A stretch of DNA of 64,000 nt. Source: Manis javanica. Taxonomy: Eukaryota > Chordata > Mammalia > Pholidota > Manidae. Made by a program: the position numbers and the translations under genes. Numbering within the stretch: the stretch's first letter is position 1; every line of letters starts with the position of its first letter. Location of the stretch: positions 16,153,623 to 16,217,622 of the forward strand of contig NC_133165.1 in the NCBI RefSeq assembly GCF_040802235.1. The letters run 5' to 3'. This document shows positions 45,143 through 58,525 of the stretch, piece after piece. The notes beneath the pieces are model-generated. The model was not told the DNA's origin, made no database searches, and saw nothing but the letters and a program-made list of their open reading frames with translations.

Positions 45143-46330
45143 CACACACATATATATAAAATTTTCTCTACTATAACTTAAAACTTAATATGATCTTATT
45201 AAGATAACTGTAGGATTTTTATAACTGGACAAGATAGTTCCAAAGTTTATATGTAAAGTAAGCATAAAGGAATAGTGAGGACAATTCTGAAAAACAAGGT
45301 ACACAGTGGAGAAAATAGCCTTATTAGATATTTAAGACATATTATAAAGCTATTATAACTAAGATAATCTGTACCCACACATGACTATATAGAGTGACCA
45401 ATGGAACACTATGAAAAGCCCACAATTAAGAGTCAAATACACACCAGAATTAAGTGTATAATGAGAGTAGCATTATAAAGTGTGGGGAAAGATGGATTAA
45501 TAAATGGTGTTGGAAAATTGGGTAGTCATCTGGAAAGCAAATTAATTTGATCTACAGCATAAAATAAATGTCAGATGGATGAATTATAAAAACGTGAAAA
45601 AATATAAAAGTTGCAGAAGAAATCATGGTAAGTTATAAAAATACAATCCTACAGTGTGGGAGACTTCCTATATATGACTGAAACACTAAATGCATAACAG
45701 AACAAGGACAACTATAAGAGAGTAAAAATTTCTGCATAGCAAAAACTGTCATAGCCAAAATGAAAAGACAAATAAAAGACTTGGAAAATATATTTCAGCA
45801 AGTATCACAAAGGGCTATATTAAGGGCTCATACAAATCAACCCATTTGCCCATTAGAAAAAAAATAGGAAAGAATACAAATAGTTTATAAAAAAGGAAAT
45901 AAAAATGAGAGACGTGCAAATAAACTTCACACTGAAATACCATTTTTCACTTATCAGACAGGCAAAGATCCAAAAGTTTTATTGCATCCTCTGTTGGCAA
46001 GTATATTGAAATAGGCACTCTCGTGCATGTCGATGGGATGAGTATTGGTAAAACCTCTTTGACGTGTAATGCAGCAATGTCCATCAAAGCTACAGTTGTG
46101 CATGCTCTTTAGCCTAGCAGAGATTATCCTGCAGATTTTCTCACATATATGAGTGTAATATGGAGGCATAAGGTTACACACTGCAGCTTTCTTTTAATAG
46201 CAAGTTACTGGAAACAGCTTAATATCCTGGGCTGACAAAAATCAAAGTTGGTACATCCATTCACTGACGCTTACTTCATATACTCCAAACAACCAAGAAA
46301 TAGGCAAAACATAGGCACAGTATATTTATG
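44890..46330 (+). mobile_element. L1 ORF2 fragment with internal AT-rich microsatellite
   Basis: CCAAGGAATAAATATAACAG, AAAATAGCCTTATTAGATAT, AATAAATGGTGTTGGAAAAT and ACTTCACACTGAAATACCAT lie in L1M order. A (TA)n/(CA)n block interrupts at 45078-45162. All frames are closed. Confidence 0.8.
45078..45162. repeat. (TA)n/(CA)n microsatellite
   Basis: TATATATATA runs mixed with ACACACA. Confidence 0.95.
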
Positions 46331-46597
46331 GCGACCCTAAACTCAGCTTCCAGGAAGTCTGTGTTTGTGCCTTTTGTCCTGGCATTCCACTCAGTTAGCA
46401 CCACCTTTTACTCTCAACAGTGTCCTTGCCTTTATGATAAATAATTTGGTCATCCTAAATACACTCTTGGGAGTGAGGGAGAGGAGTAGGGTGAGATGTG
46501 GAGCAGATTATGAGGTTGAACTAAGGAAAAAGAAGGGAAGGGCACCTTGATGTTTCCCAGGCTGACTGGTACTACTCAGTTCTCTTGATCCTACTGA

Positions 46598-46860
46598 GGC
46601 CCGAGGTCTCTGGAGCCAGATAGCCTGAGTTCAAACCCTGGCTCCACTACTTACAAGCTATAAGACCTTGGCAAACTCCTTAGATCTCTTTCTGCCTCAG
46701 TTTACTCATCTATAAATAGGGATACTAGTGGGCATCTCATAGGGATATTGGAAGGATTAGATGAGTTAATGTATATATATGTATTGTATATATATATCAC
46801 TTAAAACAGTGTCTGACACTTAGAATGCACTTCAGATATGTTACTGTTACTGTGATTCAT
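46598..46860 (+). mobile_element. MIR SINE
   Basis: TCTGGAGCCAGATAGCCTGA, CCACTACTTACAAGCTATAA, TGCCTCAGTTTACTCATCTA, ACAGTGTCTGACACTTAGAA: near complete, split by a short TA run. Confidence 0.93.
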
Positions 46861-47305
46861 AGCACTTCTGTGTGTTTACCACATTTAGACCTTGACTAAG
46901 TCAACCCACAGAAAGACTTTGCTGTTGAAGGAGTCAAATTTAAGAATCAAATATAAATTGGATCCATTCATTCAACAGTTTTTCATTGAGCACTTATATT
47001 TAAGGCTCTGAGCTATCTAGAGGAACAAAATTACATAAAATTATATAAAACACAGTAGGAAACTTGGGTGAGTTGGTTTATAGCCCACATGTATAAAATG
47101 ACACTCTTTGTTTTATTGTAAGATTTATTGTTCTAGTTTTAACTCAATTCCGCAAAAATGAATAGTCTACTTTTTATCTACCAGTAATTTTTTTATCTCT
47201 TGATCACCTGTCAATATAAATTAAACTTCAAAATAGAATGCAAACCTATTAATACAGAACAATTAGCTAACAATGAATAAGAAATGAGGACTTAAATGTG
47301 ATCTT
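46861..47305. other. Gene-free stretch
   Basis: Includes a short L2-like tail (CATTCATTCAACAGTTTTTC) near 46965. Confidence 0.4.
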
Positions 47306-47545
47306 GTGGTCAAACGCCAGAACTTTGGAGCCAAGATACGCTCAGGTTTGAAACTGGCTCAGCCACTCCTTGTCAACCTTGGGCAACATCCAAAACCTTC
47401 TGTCCATTAATTCTTCACATTTAAAATGAGTAACTCTAGCTATCTACTTTTAATGTAGTTATGAAATTAAATGTAGGGTACTAATCTGTGCTTCACACAT
47501 AGTAAATGCTTACTAAATATTTGCTAGTATCATTATTTTTATTTC
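47306..47545 (+). mobile_element. MIR SINE
   Basis: ACTTTGGAGCCAAGATACGC, ACCTTGGGCAACATCC, CACACATAGTAAATGCTTAC. Confidence 0.85.
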
Positions 47546-48520
47546 TCTGAATTTAAATAGTTATTTTTCTAAACATTATTATATCTTCTCACTTGGTCTC
47601 CATTTATCTCAAAGCAAATGAGACAAAAGATAATTCGTTCTTGTTAGCATATTCAATGTTTTTAAGGTAGTTTCAGAAAGCAGTGACTTGCTGATATTTC
47701 TCACAGCAGGAGTATAAACTAACTCGCCATCAGGAAGTCACATAGCCATTGCTCTGTTTAGGTGATTTCCTATTCAGGCAAGGCCCTAATCTAGAAGACA
47801 TAACTTCTTATAATCCTGCTCTGACGACGCAGCAGGAGTGATGGAGCTGCCCAGACTCCCTCCTCCTCCCGCAGGAACCTGTGTGGGTCCGATGAGGACA
47901 CAGTTGGTGGGAATTCACTTGCAAAGGACAGTTTCAAGCTCCTTGCTTCAGCACACACCAGTAGCACCAAAACTGTTCAGCTCTACACCATCTCCCTTTC
48001 CGTTATGTTCTGAGCCAAAAGAGAAGAGCTGCTAAGTGATCTATGTTCATAGGTATTTATTATTTTAGAGTACTAATATTGAAAGCAACTTTCAATTATT
48101 TGAAGTTTTAAAAAGGAAAAAAAATAGATGAATGACATATAATTACTAATGTGCATCTTAGGAATTTTAATGTCACATGTTCTAATGGGAAGAAACGTTG
48201 AGAACTAAAAAGATTAACTGAGAACTGAACTCCAAGGCAGGTATTTTTAGGGATCTTTGCTAGTGTTTTAATGTCAGTTGGCTTAAGAAACAAAGTGTTT
48301 GTTTCTCATAGTTGCTGGGCAATAGATTGGGTTTGATCTGGTTTCCAGTCATCTTAAATAACAGTGGTATGATAATAATAATCCAACAGAATCACCTTTC
48401 TTTCAATTTAATATTAAAGTACTTAAGAACAGTTGACTTCGATGAAGTCATTATTACCTAACAGATTTTTTCATTGTTTTCCGTATCTTATTCCAGGATT
48501 CTTGAACCACATGCTGTATT
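47546..48520. other. Gene-free stretch
   Basis: Nothing recognised. Confidence 0.4.
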
Positions 48521-48523
48521 CAC

Positions 48524-48573
48524 GGTGACCCAGAAAGCTAAACCTGGAGGAGGTCTGGAAAAGCCTCTGATTT

Positions 48574-48622
<49 letters not shown>
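48524..48622 (+). repeat. Inverted repeat arm A with (GT)n
   Basis: About 55 bp of unique sequence from GGTGACCCAGAAAGCT to TTTAAGG, then (GT)22 (48579-48622). The reverse complement recurs at 49669-49784 with three substitutions in the unique part. Confidence 0.9.
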
Positions 48623-48623
<1 letters not shown>

Positions 48624-49668
48624 TTCAAGATACTTAACTTCATAACCTTTTCTCTGAGTTTCTACACACTCTCATCGTCGTACTCCTGAATCATCAAATA
48701 CCCCCTTTTTAAGATGGCAAAAGGCAGTGACATGTATCTCGGAGAGAATTTCACTCAAAATAGCTTAAACGTTGCTATCAGAGGATAAATTTCAGACACT
48801 TAAAATCAAATTACAACGAAAAAAACCACACACAAAAACCTAAACGCCAACCAAGCTGTAAATACTAGGTGTCACTATTAATGTATTTTTGTGAGTTTTT
48901 AACCTAGACGATATTTTTGTTTTCTTATAAAGTCAATATACTTTTAAATTATTCTTTAAAGGTCAGACACTACAAAGGAGTGCAAAATGGAAAGAAATGT
49001 CCCTGTTCCTCCCAACCTTCAAGTTCAACCCCAGTCCCCAGGAACAATCACCGCTGTCACTTTTCTTATGACTCTGTATGTTTTTAAATTCTGCTTGGAA
49101 ACTGACTTTTTAGATTTTGACACCCAGTTCATCTATTGTTAGACTTTGAATGTGCTCTTTGTTGCCACCGAACCAAGAGGTTTTTATTTTTTTAAACTAC
49201 TTATCCAGCAAAAACCTACATCTCTGGACCCACACCTTTCCCTCCCGGCTCTTCCCCGGTAAAACCTCTTTTTTCTCCCCATTCCATTTCTGCATGACGT
49301 GCACCCACAGTCCAGGGACCCAGCTCACTTACCACAGCAGATGGAAATTTCTAGGTGTACGTCTTAAAAATGTTAAGGTTTCTGAAGTGGTTTCCCAGCA
49401 ATTAGCTTAGTCTATGTTTAAAGTAACAAACTCTCTGCTTCCTTTCGCTCTCCTCCTTCCCCTCCCCCTCACTTTTTCCCTTTCTCTCCCTGCCAGATCC
49501 GTCATTTCTCCATTCACTTTCTCTTGTTTGTATTATTTATTCTTACTTACACTTCACATAAAAGGCTGGAGGGCTTGAGTGGCTCTGGGCCCCCTTAGAG
49601 GTACAGGAAACCCACTCTAGGTACACGTGGAAGGTAAAGCTGCAGTAGGAAATCATTAGAACCCTGTC
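48623..49668. other. Spacer between inverted repeat arms
   Basis: Gene-free. An 86-codon ORF at 49150-49410 has no motif. Confidence 0.4.
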
Positions 49669-49692
49669 TCACACACACACGCACACACACAC

Positions 49693-49734
<42 letters not shown>

Positions 49735-49784
49735 AAATTAGAGGCTTTTCCAGCCCTCCTCCAGGTTCAGCTTTCTGGGTCACC
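49669..49784 (-). repeat. Inverted repeat arm B with (CA)n
   Basis: (CA)n 49669-49730, then the reverse complement of the unique part of arm A, ending CTTTCTGGGTCACC. Same unique-microsatellite junction as arm A. Confidence 0.9.
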
Positions 49785-49904
49785 AAAACAGTTTCCATCC
49801 CTTCAGCCCTAGGACAACCTACTGTTCTTAGAGCCATTTTTGGTATCTGGGAGATTAGTTTCTTTCCTGTTTAGGCCTGGGTTTTTTCTATAATGGGAAT
49901 TCTG

Positions 49905-49939
49905 TTTTCTCCCTCCCTCCCTCTCTCTCTGTCTCTCTG

Positions 49940-49978
<39 letters not shown>

Positions 49979-50008
49979 TACACACACACACACACACAAA
50001 CACACACA
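49905..50008. repeat. (CT)n-(CA)n compound microsatellite
   Basis: A long CT run to 49976, then CA repeats. The minus-strand ORFs across it (Arg-Glu and Cys-Val runs) are artefacts of the repeat. Confidence 0.97.
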
Positions 50009-51555
50009 TTCAGAACCTCTGCCATAAGCTGTTTTCCCAAACCGTTCCTCAGCAACCACACTGAATTCAAACCGTTCTGGGTAGTTAGCTCGCTGTTTGT
50101 CATCAGCACGTTAGAGGGCTTGCCCAGCTCACGCCCTGTTCTCCGGAGCTGCCTCCGTGTTCCTACAATCCGAGTCACTTGAATCACATGCTCCTTCCTC
50201 CTTGGCCAACAGCTGGTCAGATCACGCGTGGACATCTGCCCCTTGTGCTGGCCCTGTGAGACCCTCTCCCTTGAGAACTTCCGTTTAAGAATCCCAGAAC
50301 CTGAGAGTCAGACAGAGCTAGAAAGATACTGGAAAGATACTGTAGTGTCAGGAACTGCGATGGCTACTGGGGTATAACTGTGCCAATAAGGAAGCAGAAA
50401 GAGCCAGATTTCAGAGAGAAGAAAGCAAAACAACAGACAGTCAGAAACATGCAGAGACATGAGGCCGTGTGACAAGAGAAAGCAAAAACAAGACCACGAG
50501 TATATGAGAGCACAAATCTTTTTAACTTGCTGACAACTTCCCATTTTCTCAGGAAGCAACAGATGTATTTTCTGACCCTGAATCCCTTAAGGTATCCCAG
50601 AATTCTCATAATAAACTCACCTCGCTTCCAGCTAGCTTAACTTGAGTCTTTATGTCTTACAACCAAAAACAAACAAAAATCCCTGATTACAATCTCCCTT
50701 ACTCTCTTATCTTCTCATTTTTTTTCTTCCTTGGTTTTCCCTGCCCCAAAGGATAATGCTATCCAAATACTTTGTCTCTGAATTATGCTCAGAAATTGCA
50801 TGCCAATAGTGTATCAATGCTGACGGACTTTCATAGCATCAGAACACAAACAACAGACTCAATTGCACAGTATAAGCTTCCATTTTTCTGTGCGATCAGT
50901 TTGAGCCATTGCATCAGAGACTTTATAATCATCAAATCTTTTCTTTTTCTTTTGTTTGAAATATTTATGTTATTTTCTGTTCCTACAACTACCTGAGATT
51001 AGAGAGGAGAGAAAGAAATAACTCCAAAACACAAAATCAAAGAAGATTTAATATTTGGATGGAGAATTAGACATGGAAGAAAATAACTATTCAGCAAGGT
51101 GGAATAGTGGATGGTATCAGGGCTAGAAGAAGGATTTTTAAAGACAGAGGACACTACAGTATATCTGAGAGAAGGTGTCAGAAGAGAAAGGTTAGAAATA
51201 AATGTAATATACAGCAAATTTCAATGGTTTATTCACCCTGAGATTGGCAGATTAAGTATAACCTTATTTAATCAAGACATGTACTGTGTGTTTTAGCAAA
51301 AAACTAGAAAATGAAACCAGAAACATAAGTCTGTCAAATAAATATCATTTTTTTGGACCGTAATGTTACTTTCTTCCAGGTGCATAAGTCTTATTAGTAG
51401 AATCTAAATGTAATGCAAACATAAATAATTCATTATTTTTATTACTATTACAGTCCATATAAATGTTTGAGCTATATTAACATTTTGTGAGATACTCACA
51501 GATTGGCAATATAGGGAATTGGTCATCAACTCTTTTCTTATAGCAACCATTCAAG
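50009..51555. other. Gene-free stretch
   Basis: Nothing recognised. Confidence 0.4.
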
Positions 51556-51710
51556 GTGAGAGTCATTGGTCTTTTTCCTAGATGAGGAGACAGGGCCCTG
51601 AGAACGATACAGGATGATGCTATCCAAGGACACACGGCGTGCGTGGTAAAGAGCCATGGCTGTAACCCCAGTTTACCTGGCTCCCAAATAAGCTCTCTAT
51701 CACAGGTCCG
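51556..51710 (-). mobile_element. MIR SINE fragment
   Basis: TAGATGAGGAGACAGGGCCC, ATCCAAGGACACACGG, CCAGTTTACCTGGCTCCC. Confidence 0.65.
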
Positions 51711-52288
51711 TATCTTTCCATATACTTCACTTTTAAATATGATATACAGACTTAAAGAAGCCCAATATCCCGTTGGAGTGTTCACCAAAAATGGACAAGA
51801 CATGACAAAAGCATTAAGTCCTGTTGAATGGAGGAGCTCCGACGTCTGTAAGTTTTTGCCACTGCACAGATGCCAACGGTCTTAAGTAGGAAAAGACCTG
51901 AAGACATTTAATTCATGCTGACTACTATTGAAAGGATGAAATCCGAGCAAGTGCTGATGGCAAGCCAGATAGACAGCCTCTGTAAGCAGGAAGGAAGGGG
52001 AAGAAGGTGGGGATGTTCCCAGCAGTGCAAAGCGACCATTCGGGCACCAACGAGAATGGAAGATGAATTAGCACAGAACACAGAAGAGAGTCGTTGAATG
52101 ATAGAGAATAAAGGGGATACATTGAGAAAAGAATACAGGGGGAAAAAAGAACAAATTCTCCTCAGTGACACCTCCATATGGATTTTGCCACTATTCTAAT
52201 GGGAAGGGTTAGAAGTTAAATGCTGTGAATACACAGTGTATCATATAATGATGATAATGATTATATATACTAATAATGGTAATATAAT
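51711..52288. other. Gene-free stretch
   Basis: A short AT-rich TAATAATGG/ATAATAATAAGG run near 52230-52290; otherwise nothing recognised. Confidence 0.4.
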
Positions 52289-52555
52289 AATAAGGCTAAC
52301 TTTTCCTGAATACCTAACAAAGTACTGTAGGTTCATTCATTCATCTAAATGCTGAATCTTGACAATAATATCCTTGTTAAGGTGGCTACTATTAGTATCT
52401 CCATTTTTGCAGACAAAGAAACAGAAATTCCAAAAGGCAACACAATTTCCTCAAGATGAAGAAGTTAACAAATAATAAAGCCGAGTTTCTAGCTCAAGCT
52501 ACAGAGGACTTTAGGGTCTATGTTCAGAACCACTGAGCCACCTCTTTCTTAGGCT
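52289..52555 (-). mobile_element. MIR SINE
   Basis: TTCCTGAATACCTAACAAAG, CTCCATTTTTGCAGACAAAG, CAGAACCACTGAGCCACC. Confidence 0.8.
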
Positions 52556-54340
52556 TCATAAACTCTAAGTCATTCTCAATCCATTGTATTCTCATTACAA
52601 TGTTCTGAGCATAAAAGACTGTACCTCCTTTCAGCTATAGGTCATATCTGGATCCTGGCTGGCTCCACTTGACATGTGTAGACTGATGTGGTGGCCAACA
52701 CTTCCTTCCATTCCCTATTTTTAACTGCTCAGAACTTGCCCCTCATCCATGACCCCAAGACCTAAACCCCATCCAGAGGCAAGGAGTCATTTTCTTTAAA
52801 GAACCTTTAAATGTATTCTATACCTACTTCTGGTCCTCTCATTACCACTCATGATTATACCTCATTTTTAATCCATGCATGTTTAAACCTTTCTAAGACT
52901 GTGGAATTGCTTATAAAGATAGAGAAATAAACAACCTGTCTAGTTTTTGGAGTCTTTTCACATTGGCAACAAGAATTTTCACTCATGGAATTGAGTTAGT
53001 AGTTGAATTTCAGTCCTGTGCACTCTTCCAGTTTTGTTATACTCACTAATTTTGTGTGTTTTTTGGCTGGTTTTATTGGGTTCGGTTGGTTTCAGTTTTC
53101 CACACCTCCTTATCATATGAACATTTAGGAAGCAGCTTAGTCAGTTTAGATTAAAGAACAGCAAGTGTCAGAATTTTTTACTTTTGAGTTTCTGGGACCT
53201 GGGCTTTATAACTTCAAAAGTAGCTAAATAAGGAGCCCAGGGCATAAATATATGCTATAAATAATACCTTTATGAGATCATATTATCAGTTACAGGCAGT
53301 TTGTGGCTCTCACTGGAAATCAGATCTGAGAAAGACAATGACTCAGAGAACAGAGCACAGGAATGTGAACTTTGAGTCTCTACAGGAGTCCTGTGCCCTC
53401 ACAGTACCACAGAAGTCATGTAGATTCAGAGCAGTGGGGACATGGGTATGAGAGCGGCATAGCTCCCTTTCTCAGACGATACTCCAGAACCCAGATTCTG
53501 AGATTCTGGGGCTCAGCGAAGTGTGGGATTGGTCGGTGGAGTAGTAGTAGCCTCAGGGAGTCTAAGACAGCTCACAGAGATCCTGTGGCTCCTGGAGGGG
53601 ACAAATAACAACAAAACGTTTCTCCTTCCCCCTAGACCATGAGCAGAAGGCAGTTCAGCAGCTACATACAAAGACCAGTGAACAGGACCAGATAGATAAT
53701 GTCCATCTCAACACATTCCTGGTGAACTGATCACGACAAGCTAGGCAAGATGTAAAAGCCTCCGCACTACTGCACTGATACTATAAATGGCACTAGAAAT
53801 TGGCCACAAGCTTGGAGAAAGGGGTAGTGAAACCCTGAGTGGACTGAGGTGATGTTTCAGCCACTCCATGTAACTGGTGCTAAGAAGGATATTAATTTCA
53901 TTACAGAAAAACTATACAAGTTACATTTCTTACACATGTGTATTTGTGAACTGCTACTGCTACCCCACCATAGCTCAGCTTTTTAATTCATGCCTTTATG
54001 AACTGAGATTACTTTGGGGCACTACTCTTCCCATCCAGCTTCTGGGTTTAACAAGCATCCACTGCTTTGCCCTAATTCTAAGAGAAACCCATATATATTT
54101 TTAGTCTTCATTCTTTGAGTCTTCTTAATAATCTGGTTTCCAAGAATGTGCTCTAAAGAAAAGTCAGAGAGAAATTAGTTTTTATTTAACTGCAAAATCT
54201 CACAAATACTTGCACATTTCTGCAAGATGGAGCCATAACCATTATTTTCATTTTAAAGATATTGGAAGAAGGATATGAAGAGATTAAGAAAGTTTTCTGT
54301 GGTTCCCAAGGTCAAAACTTTCAACATGACGATTTTTGTT
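52556..54340. other. Gene-free stretch
   Basis: No gene or repeat recognised. ORFs at 53372-53608 and 53877-54104 show no motif. Confidence 0.35.
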
Positions 54341-54344
54341 TTTT

Positions 54345-54670
54345 TTAAGATTTATTTTTGTGAATAGCAGTGGACTCATAGACACTGAGAAGTGCCTGGT
54401 GGTTACCATGGAGGACGGGTTGCGGTGTTTGGGGAGGGGGAGGGGGACAAAGGGGCACAAAAATTCTCAATCATAATATAGGTTGGTCAACGGGATGGTA
54501 GTAGAGCATAGAGAAATAGCCAATGATTCTGTAACATCTTCCTGTGTTGACAGATAGTAACTTCACTAGTGGGGGTGAGGATTGAATAAAATGGGTAACT
54601 ATTGAACCACTGTGTTGTATACTTGAAAGCAATATAAGATTTTATATCAACAATACTGCAATAAAAAAAG
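54345..54670 (+). mobile_element. L1 3' UTR and terminus
   Basis: GGTGGTTACCATGGAGG, a G-rich GGGGAGGGGGAGGGGGAC tract, CTGTGTTGTATACTTGAAAG and CAATAAAAAAAG in L1M 3' order. Confidence 0.8.
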
Positions 54671-54859
54671 ATTTAGTTTTGTGGATGTGTGGTACCCCCA
54701 AATGGGAGGAGGTCTCTGAAGGCAGCGTTCTGGAAAAGGTCATCTCAATTTACTGTGTATGAAGTGGAATCGGGTGTGAGGCACGCTTAGAGCAGGCCTG
54801 GGGGGATTAGGATGGCCTTGTTCAAAGCTGTGAGGGTAGGCTGGAGTCAAAAGCCAGCA

Positions 54860-55155
54860 GATTGTCTAAAACTGAAATTAAGGTCAAACATACCCCCAAA
54901 TCCATGCTTCTAATCTATACACCAAAGTCTAGGGGCCAATGGGGTGGTCCTATAATAAGACAAATTGACACAGCCAGGAGCTGAAAAAGGAATAGTGCCA
55001 GTCTGATTGGATTAGGGCCTACTCTAAAGGTCTATTTTAATTTAATCACCTCTTTAAAAGTCCCATCTCCAAATACAGTCTCTGAAATACTAGAGGTAAG
55101 GGCTTCGACATATGAATTTGGGGACGGAGAAGGAGTGCAGTTCAGCCTCTAACAG
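54860..55155 (+). repeat. Old dispersed repeat, family not assigned
   Basis: GGGGTGGTCCTATAATAAGA, CCCATCTCCAAATACAGTCT and GGGCTTCGACATATGAATTT are phrases of a common ancient MER-type repeat, ending ATTCAGCC-like. Confidence 0.5.
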
Positions 55156-57660
55156 TTAGCTTTAAAATTAGACTAACAGCAATAACAGAAACAGAAGGGA
55201 AAAAAACATAGTCTCTTAAAGACAGATTTTTCTAAGGTTGATAGAGTGTTTGAGGAAGCTGTACAGAATCGTTTGGGTTAATGGTCTCCTATAGAATACA
55301 TAGAAAAATGTCACATTATTTGAACTACAAAGTCTTTGCAACTGCCTCAGGACTATAAGAACCACACAACACTTTATATCCGGGGAACATTGGTATCATT
55401 TAAAATCGTGTCTGCTTTGAACATTGTACATTCTAGAATTCAGTATGTGCTTTATAATATAAACTCGCCTTAGCTTTCTTTTGTTTGTCAGCCTGTTTTC
55501 TCATTCCTTCACTCATTTTGCCCTGGGCCTTTATTTCAAAGAGTGGGAACTACTTTTTCTAAAACATATGTGCTCTCCCTAGGGACTAATAAAGGTTGAT
55601 TGAGAGAAAATGTACTGTTTCATATTCTCTGCCTGCTTGTCAATTTATGCTTTCTTCAAGGCCAAATTCTTGTCACTGACCTCAGCCACTGAAAGTCGGC
55701 CCCAGGGAGAGGTTCCATGCATCCAGAGAAGTCGTGACCAGACTGTGGCATCCACATTCAATTTTCTAGACTTTTCTCCTCAACAGTGTATTGGTGCCAC
55801 AGTCAAATCTTTGTTAGGAGAGACTCCTTCCTTGTAAAACCATTCACTGGAGAGTAATGTTTTATTTCTTTTCTCCTTCAAAAACTTTCTGTCACAGCTT
55901 CTGATCAGAAATGGAGCTAAATGATTACTTTTCAAATTCATAATGCCTCGCTCTCTGCTCCACGCAACTAAATGACTGTAATTCCATCAGAATACGTCCT
56001 GGCATTGCATAAGGAATCCGTATACTAAAGACATAATTGTTTAAAATATAACTAAATAAATAACCAGGCATCTGACTTTCTACATAATGAATGGAAATTT
56101 AACTTTGCAATTCTCTGAAGTTCCTGCATTTTTGATAAACCACTTGACAGATTTAATTTACCTTTCTCATTGCTAACCATTCTTCAGAAAACCTGGACAT
56201 GTGGGTATAATATTAATATATTTGGACATTTTCAACACTGCTGCAAAGGAATGATACTGTACATATTTAAGGCCAGTATCCAAATACTCTGGAAAGCTGA
56301 GCCACATAAATATAGAACAGCCTCACACTTTACACCAGTCACTACATAGTTGGGAAACTATGCATCAGTTAAACAAAGAAATTAAACACATAGAGCCTGC
56401 TACATTTAAATATTTAAGTGCCATATTTTAAACAAATCATATTATTGTAGGCCAGAGGATTTCCAAGACAAAAAGTAAAGTCTGAACCTTTTATAGAACA
56501 CCTTTTTTTTTCCCCTGAGATTTTGAACTCCACACAATAATGCTTTTCATTTCTGTACTTTCTCCAAATGTTTTCAACTTCTTAGAGGCTACATTGTTTT
56601 GTAAGAATAAACTGTAGATTTTCCAAAGAGTCTCTCTCTCCCACTCAGCTGCCCTGAGGGAACTAAAGCCTCTGCACACAATTTATTTTCATTTGCTTCA
56701 CCCCAAAAATGATCAAATAAGGACTGTTTCCCTACCAACAATTCTAGGGCAAGAGGCTCTGACAAGTGCAACCTTTATCACTGCAAAAATCTCTTCTTTT
56801 TCCTGCTCTGACACATCCAAAGGAGTTTATTTAATACACACCAACCGTGTTAGAATCGGAGCTCTAGCAATTACAGACACACAAGGTGAATATACAGTTT
56901 CAAGCTGTTGGAAGGTGGATATGTTGAGCATCCCTGGAATTCTCCCCCGGACAATGGGAAAGCTCAGCAACGGCTCCAGCACCAGTGCCGTCTTTCTCCA
57001 GAGGTTGCGTCTTCTTGCCACCAAAACAGGCGTTTGTTGCCTGCACAATGCTCAGCATCCTGGTTCAAATAAGGATACCGTGTATAATATACTCTTTACT
57101 ATTTTGAAGTTGCCATGGCAGAGAAGAGAAGAGATATTTTTGTTGACAGAATGTCTCTTAACAGAGCTCCTTATTTTGGCCTTTCTGACTTTCTGACAGT
57201 TTTCAGATCTACTTTAAAATACTTCCATGACTTTTTTTTTAATTACTTGAAACTATCAACATTCCAGCATCCCAGAAAGAGTAGAAGAGACAGTCTTAAA
57301 TGTGTAAATAAGCAGATGATCAGAACTTAAAGATACGGAGGTCAGATGAAAAGACTGGATAATCTGTCTGCATTTTAATGGGCTCCTTAACTTTCAGTCC
57401 AAACTCCTTGTCCGTTCTCAGCCTCCTTTTCTATTCTTTCCATTAACTTTGTCTTCTAGTTACTCACTGCTGCCATATCATCTAAAATCAGAATGAGTGT
57501 ATCTGATTGGACTAAGTTATGCTGTAATTTGACAGAGAATCTTACTGGCTTAAACTAATAAGTTGTTTTTTTTAATCACACATCCTTTGTGGGTCAACCA
57601 GGGCTTTGCTCTGTGCTGTCCTCACACTGGCAATCAGGTTTACAGAGTGGCCTCCATCTA
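55156..57660. other. Long repeat-free, gene-free stretch
   Basis: 2.5 kb without a recognisable repeat. A 167-codon ORF (56693-57196) is the longest in non-repeat sequence, but it has no domain, no good start context and ordinary composition, so I do not call it. Confidence 0.35.
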
Positions 57661-57663
57661 GGG

Positions 57664-58003
57664 CAGAGGCCAATGAACAGTGGCCTGCAGACCAAATCTG
57701 GCATGCTACTCGAATTTTTATGACCCAGAAGTCAAGAATAATTTTTACATTTTTTAATAGCTGAAATAATTTTTTTTAAGTATAATATAGTCTGGCATAT
57801 GAAAATTATAGGAAATTTACATTTTAGTGTCCATTGAGGAAGTGTTACTGGAACATAGCCATGCTCATTCACTTATGTCTTACCTGTGGTCACTTTCACA
57901 CTACAACAGTAGATCTGAGTAGTTGCAACAAACTCCGTATGACCTACAAAGCCTAAAATATTTGTTATCTGGTCCTCTACAGGAAAATTCTTCCAACCTT
58001 TGA
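57664..58003 (+). mobile_element. hAT-type non-autonomous DNA transposon
   Basis: GCCTGCAGACCAAATCTGGC, TGTTACTGGAACATAGCCAT, GTAGTTGCAACAAACTCCGT, GACCTACAAAGCCTAAAATA and TATCTGGTCCTCTACAGG lie in the order of a widespread mammalian MER/hAT element. Decayed inverted ends (CAGAGGCCAATGAAC and TTCCAACCTTTG). Confidence 0.8.
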
Positions 58004-58400
58004 TCTACAGCATGGCAGGTGACCATGGCAGACAGTCAAAGAAGAATGACAAATCATGCGCAGACTCTCAAGGCTTCCTCCAGGAAGTGACACACAGACT
58101 TCCGCTCACTTTCCATTGTTTAAAGCACATAACATGGCTACCCTGCATTGCAGCACAGGGACGGGGAAACACAATCCCCCCAGGAGATGCAAAAACGTGT
58201 TGATGACCAGCACTGGTAACTGCCACAGCTAAGAAAAGTAAATTCAAAAATAACCAACATGGTAAATAGATTCTCTATTTTACAAAAGAAAATCTACTGA
58301 TTGTCCTCGAAAAGATGGCAAATTAACAAGAACTTCTGGCTACGCTACCTGAAACCAAAATCTGAAAATGCCACAGAAATGAGATGGTGGTTGATGAATC
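58004..58400. other. Gene-free stretch
   Basis: Nothing recognised. Confidence 0.4.
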
Positions 58401-58525
58401 TCAGAACTTTGCACCAAAAGTATGGATAATATTTTGTAATGCATGTAACTGTTGAATCACTATGCTGTACACCTGAAGAAGCCAGTAGGATACTGTGTAT
58501 CAACTATACTTCAATTTTCTAAGGA
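58401..58525 (+). mobile_element. L1 3' terminus
   Basis: TGTTGAATCACTATGCTGTA, CACCTGAAGAAGCCAGTAGG, TATCAACTATACTTCAATTT. Confidence 0.8.

Noticed and set aside
49871-50235. ORFs with Arg-Glu and Cys-Val runs
   Set aside because: Translation of the CT/CA microsatellite.
56693-57196. 167-codon ORF on the plus strand
   Set aside because: No domain, no repeat-derived coding signal and no neighbouring gene structure; within chance for 64 kb.
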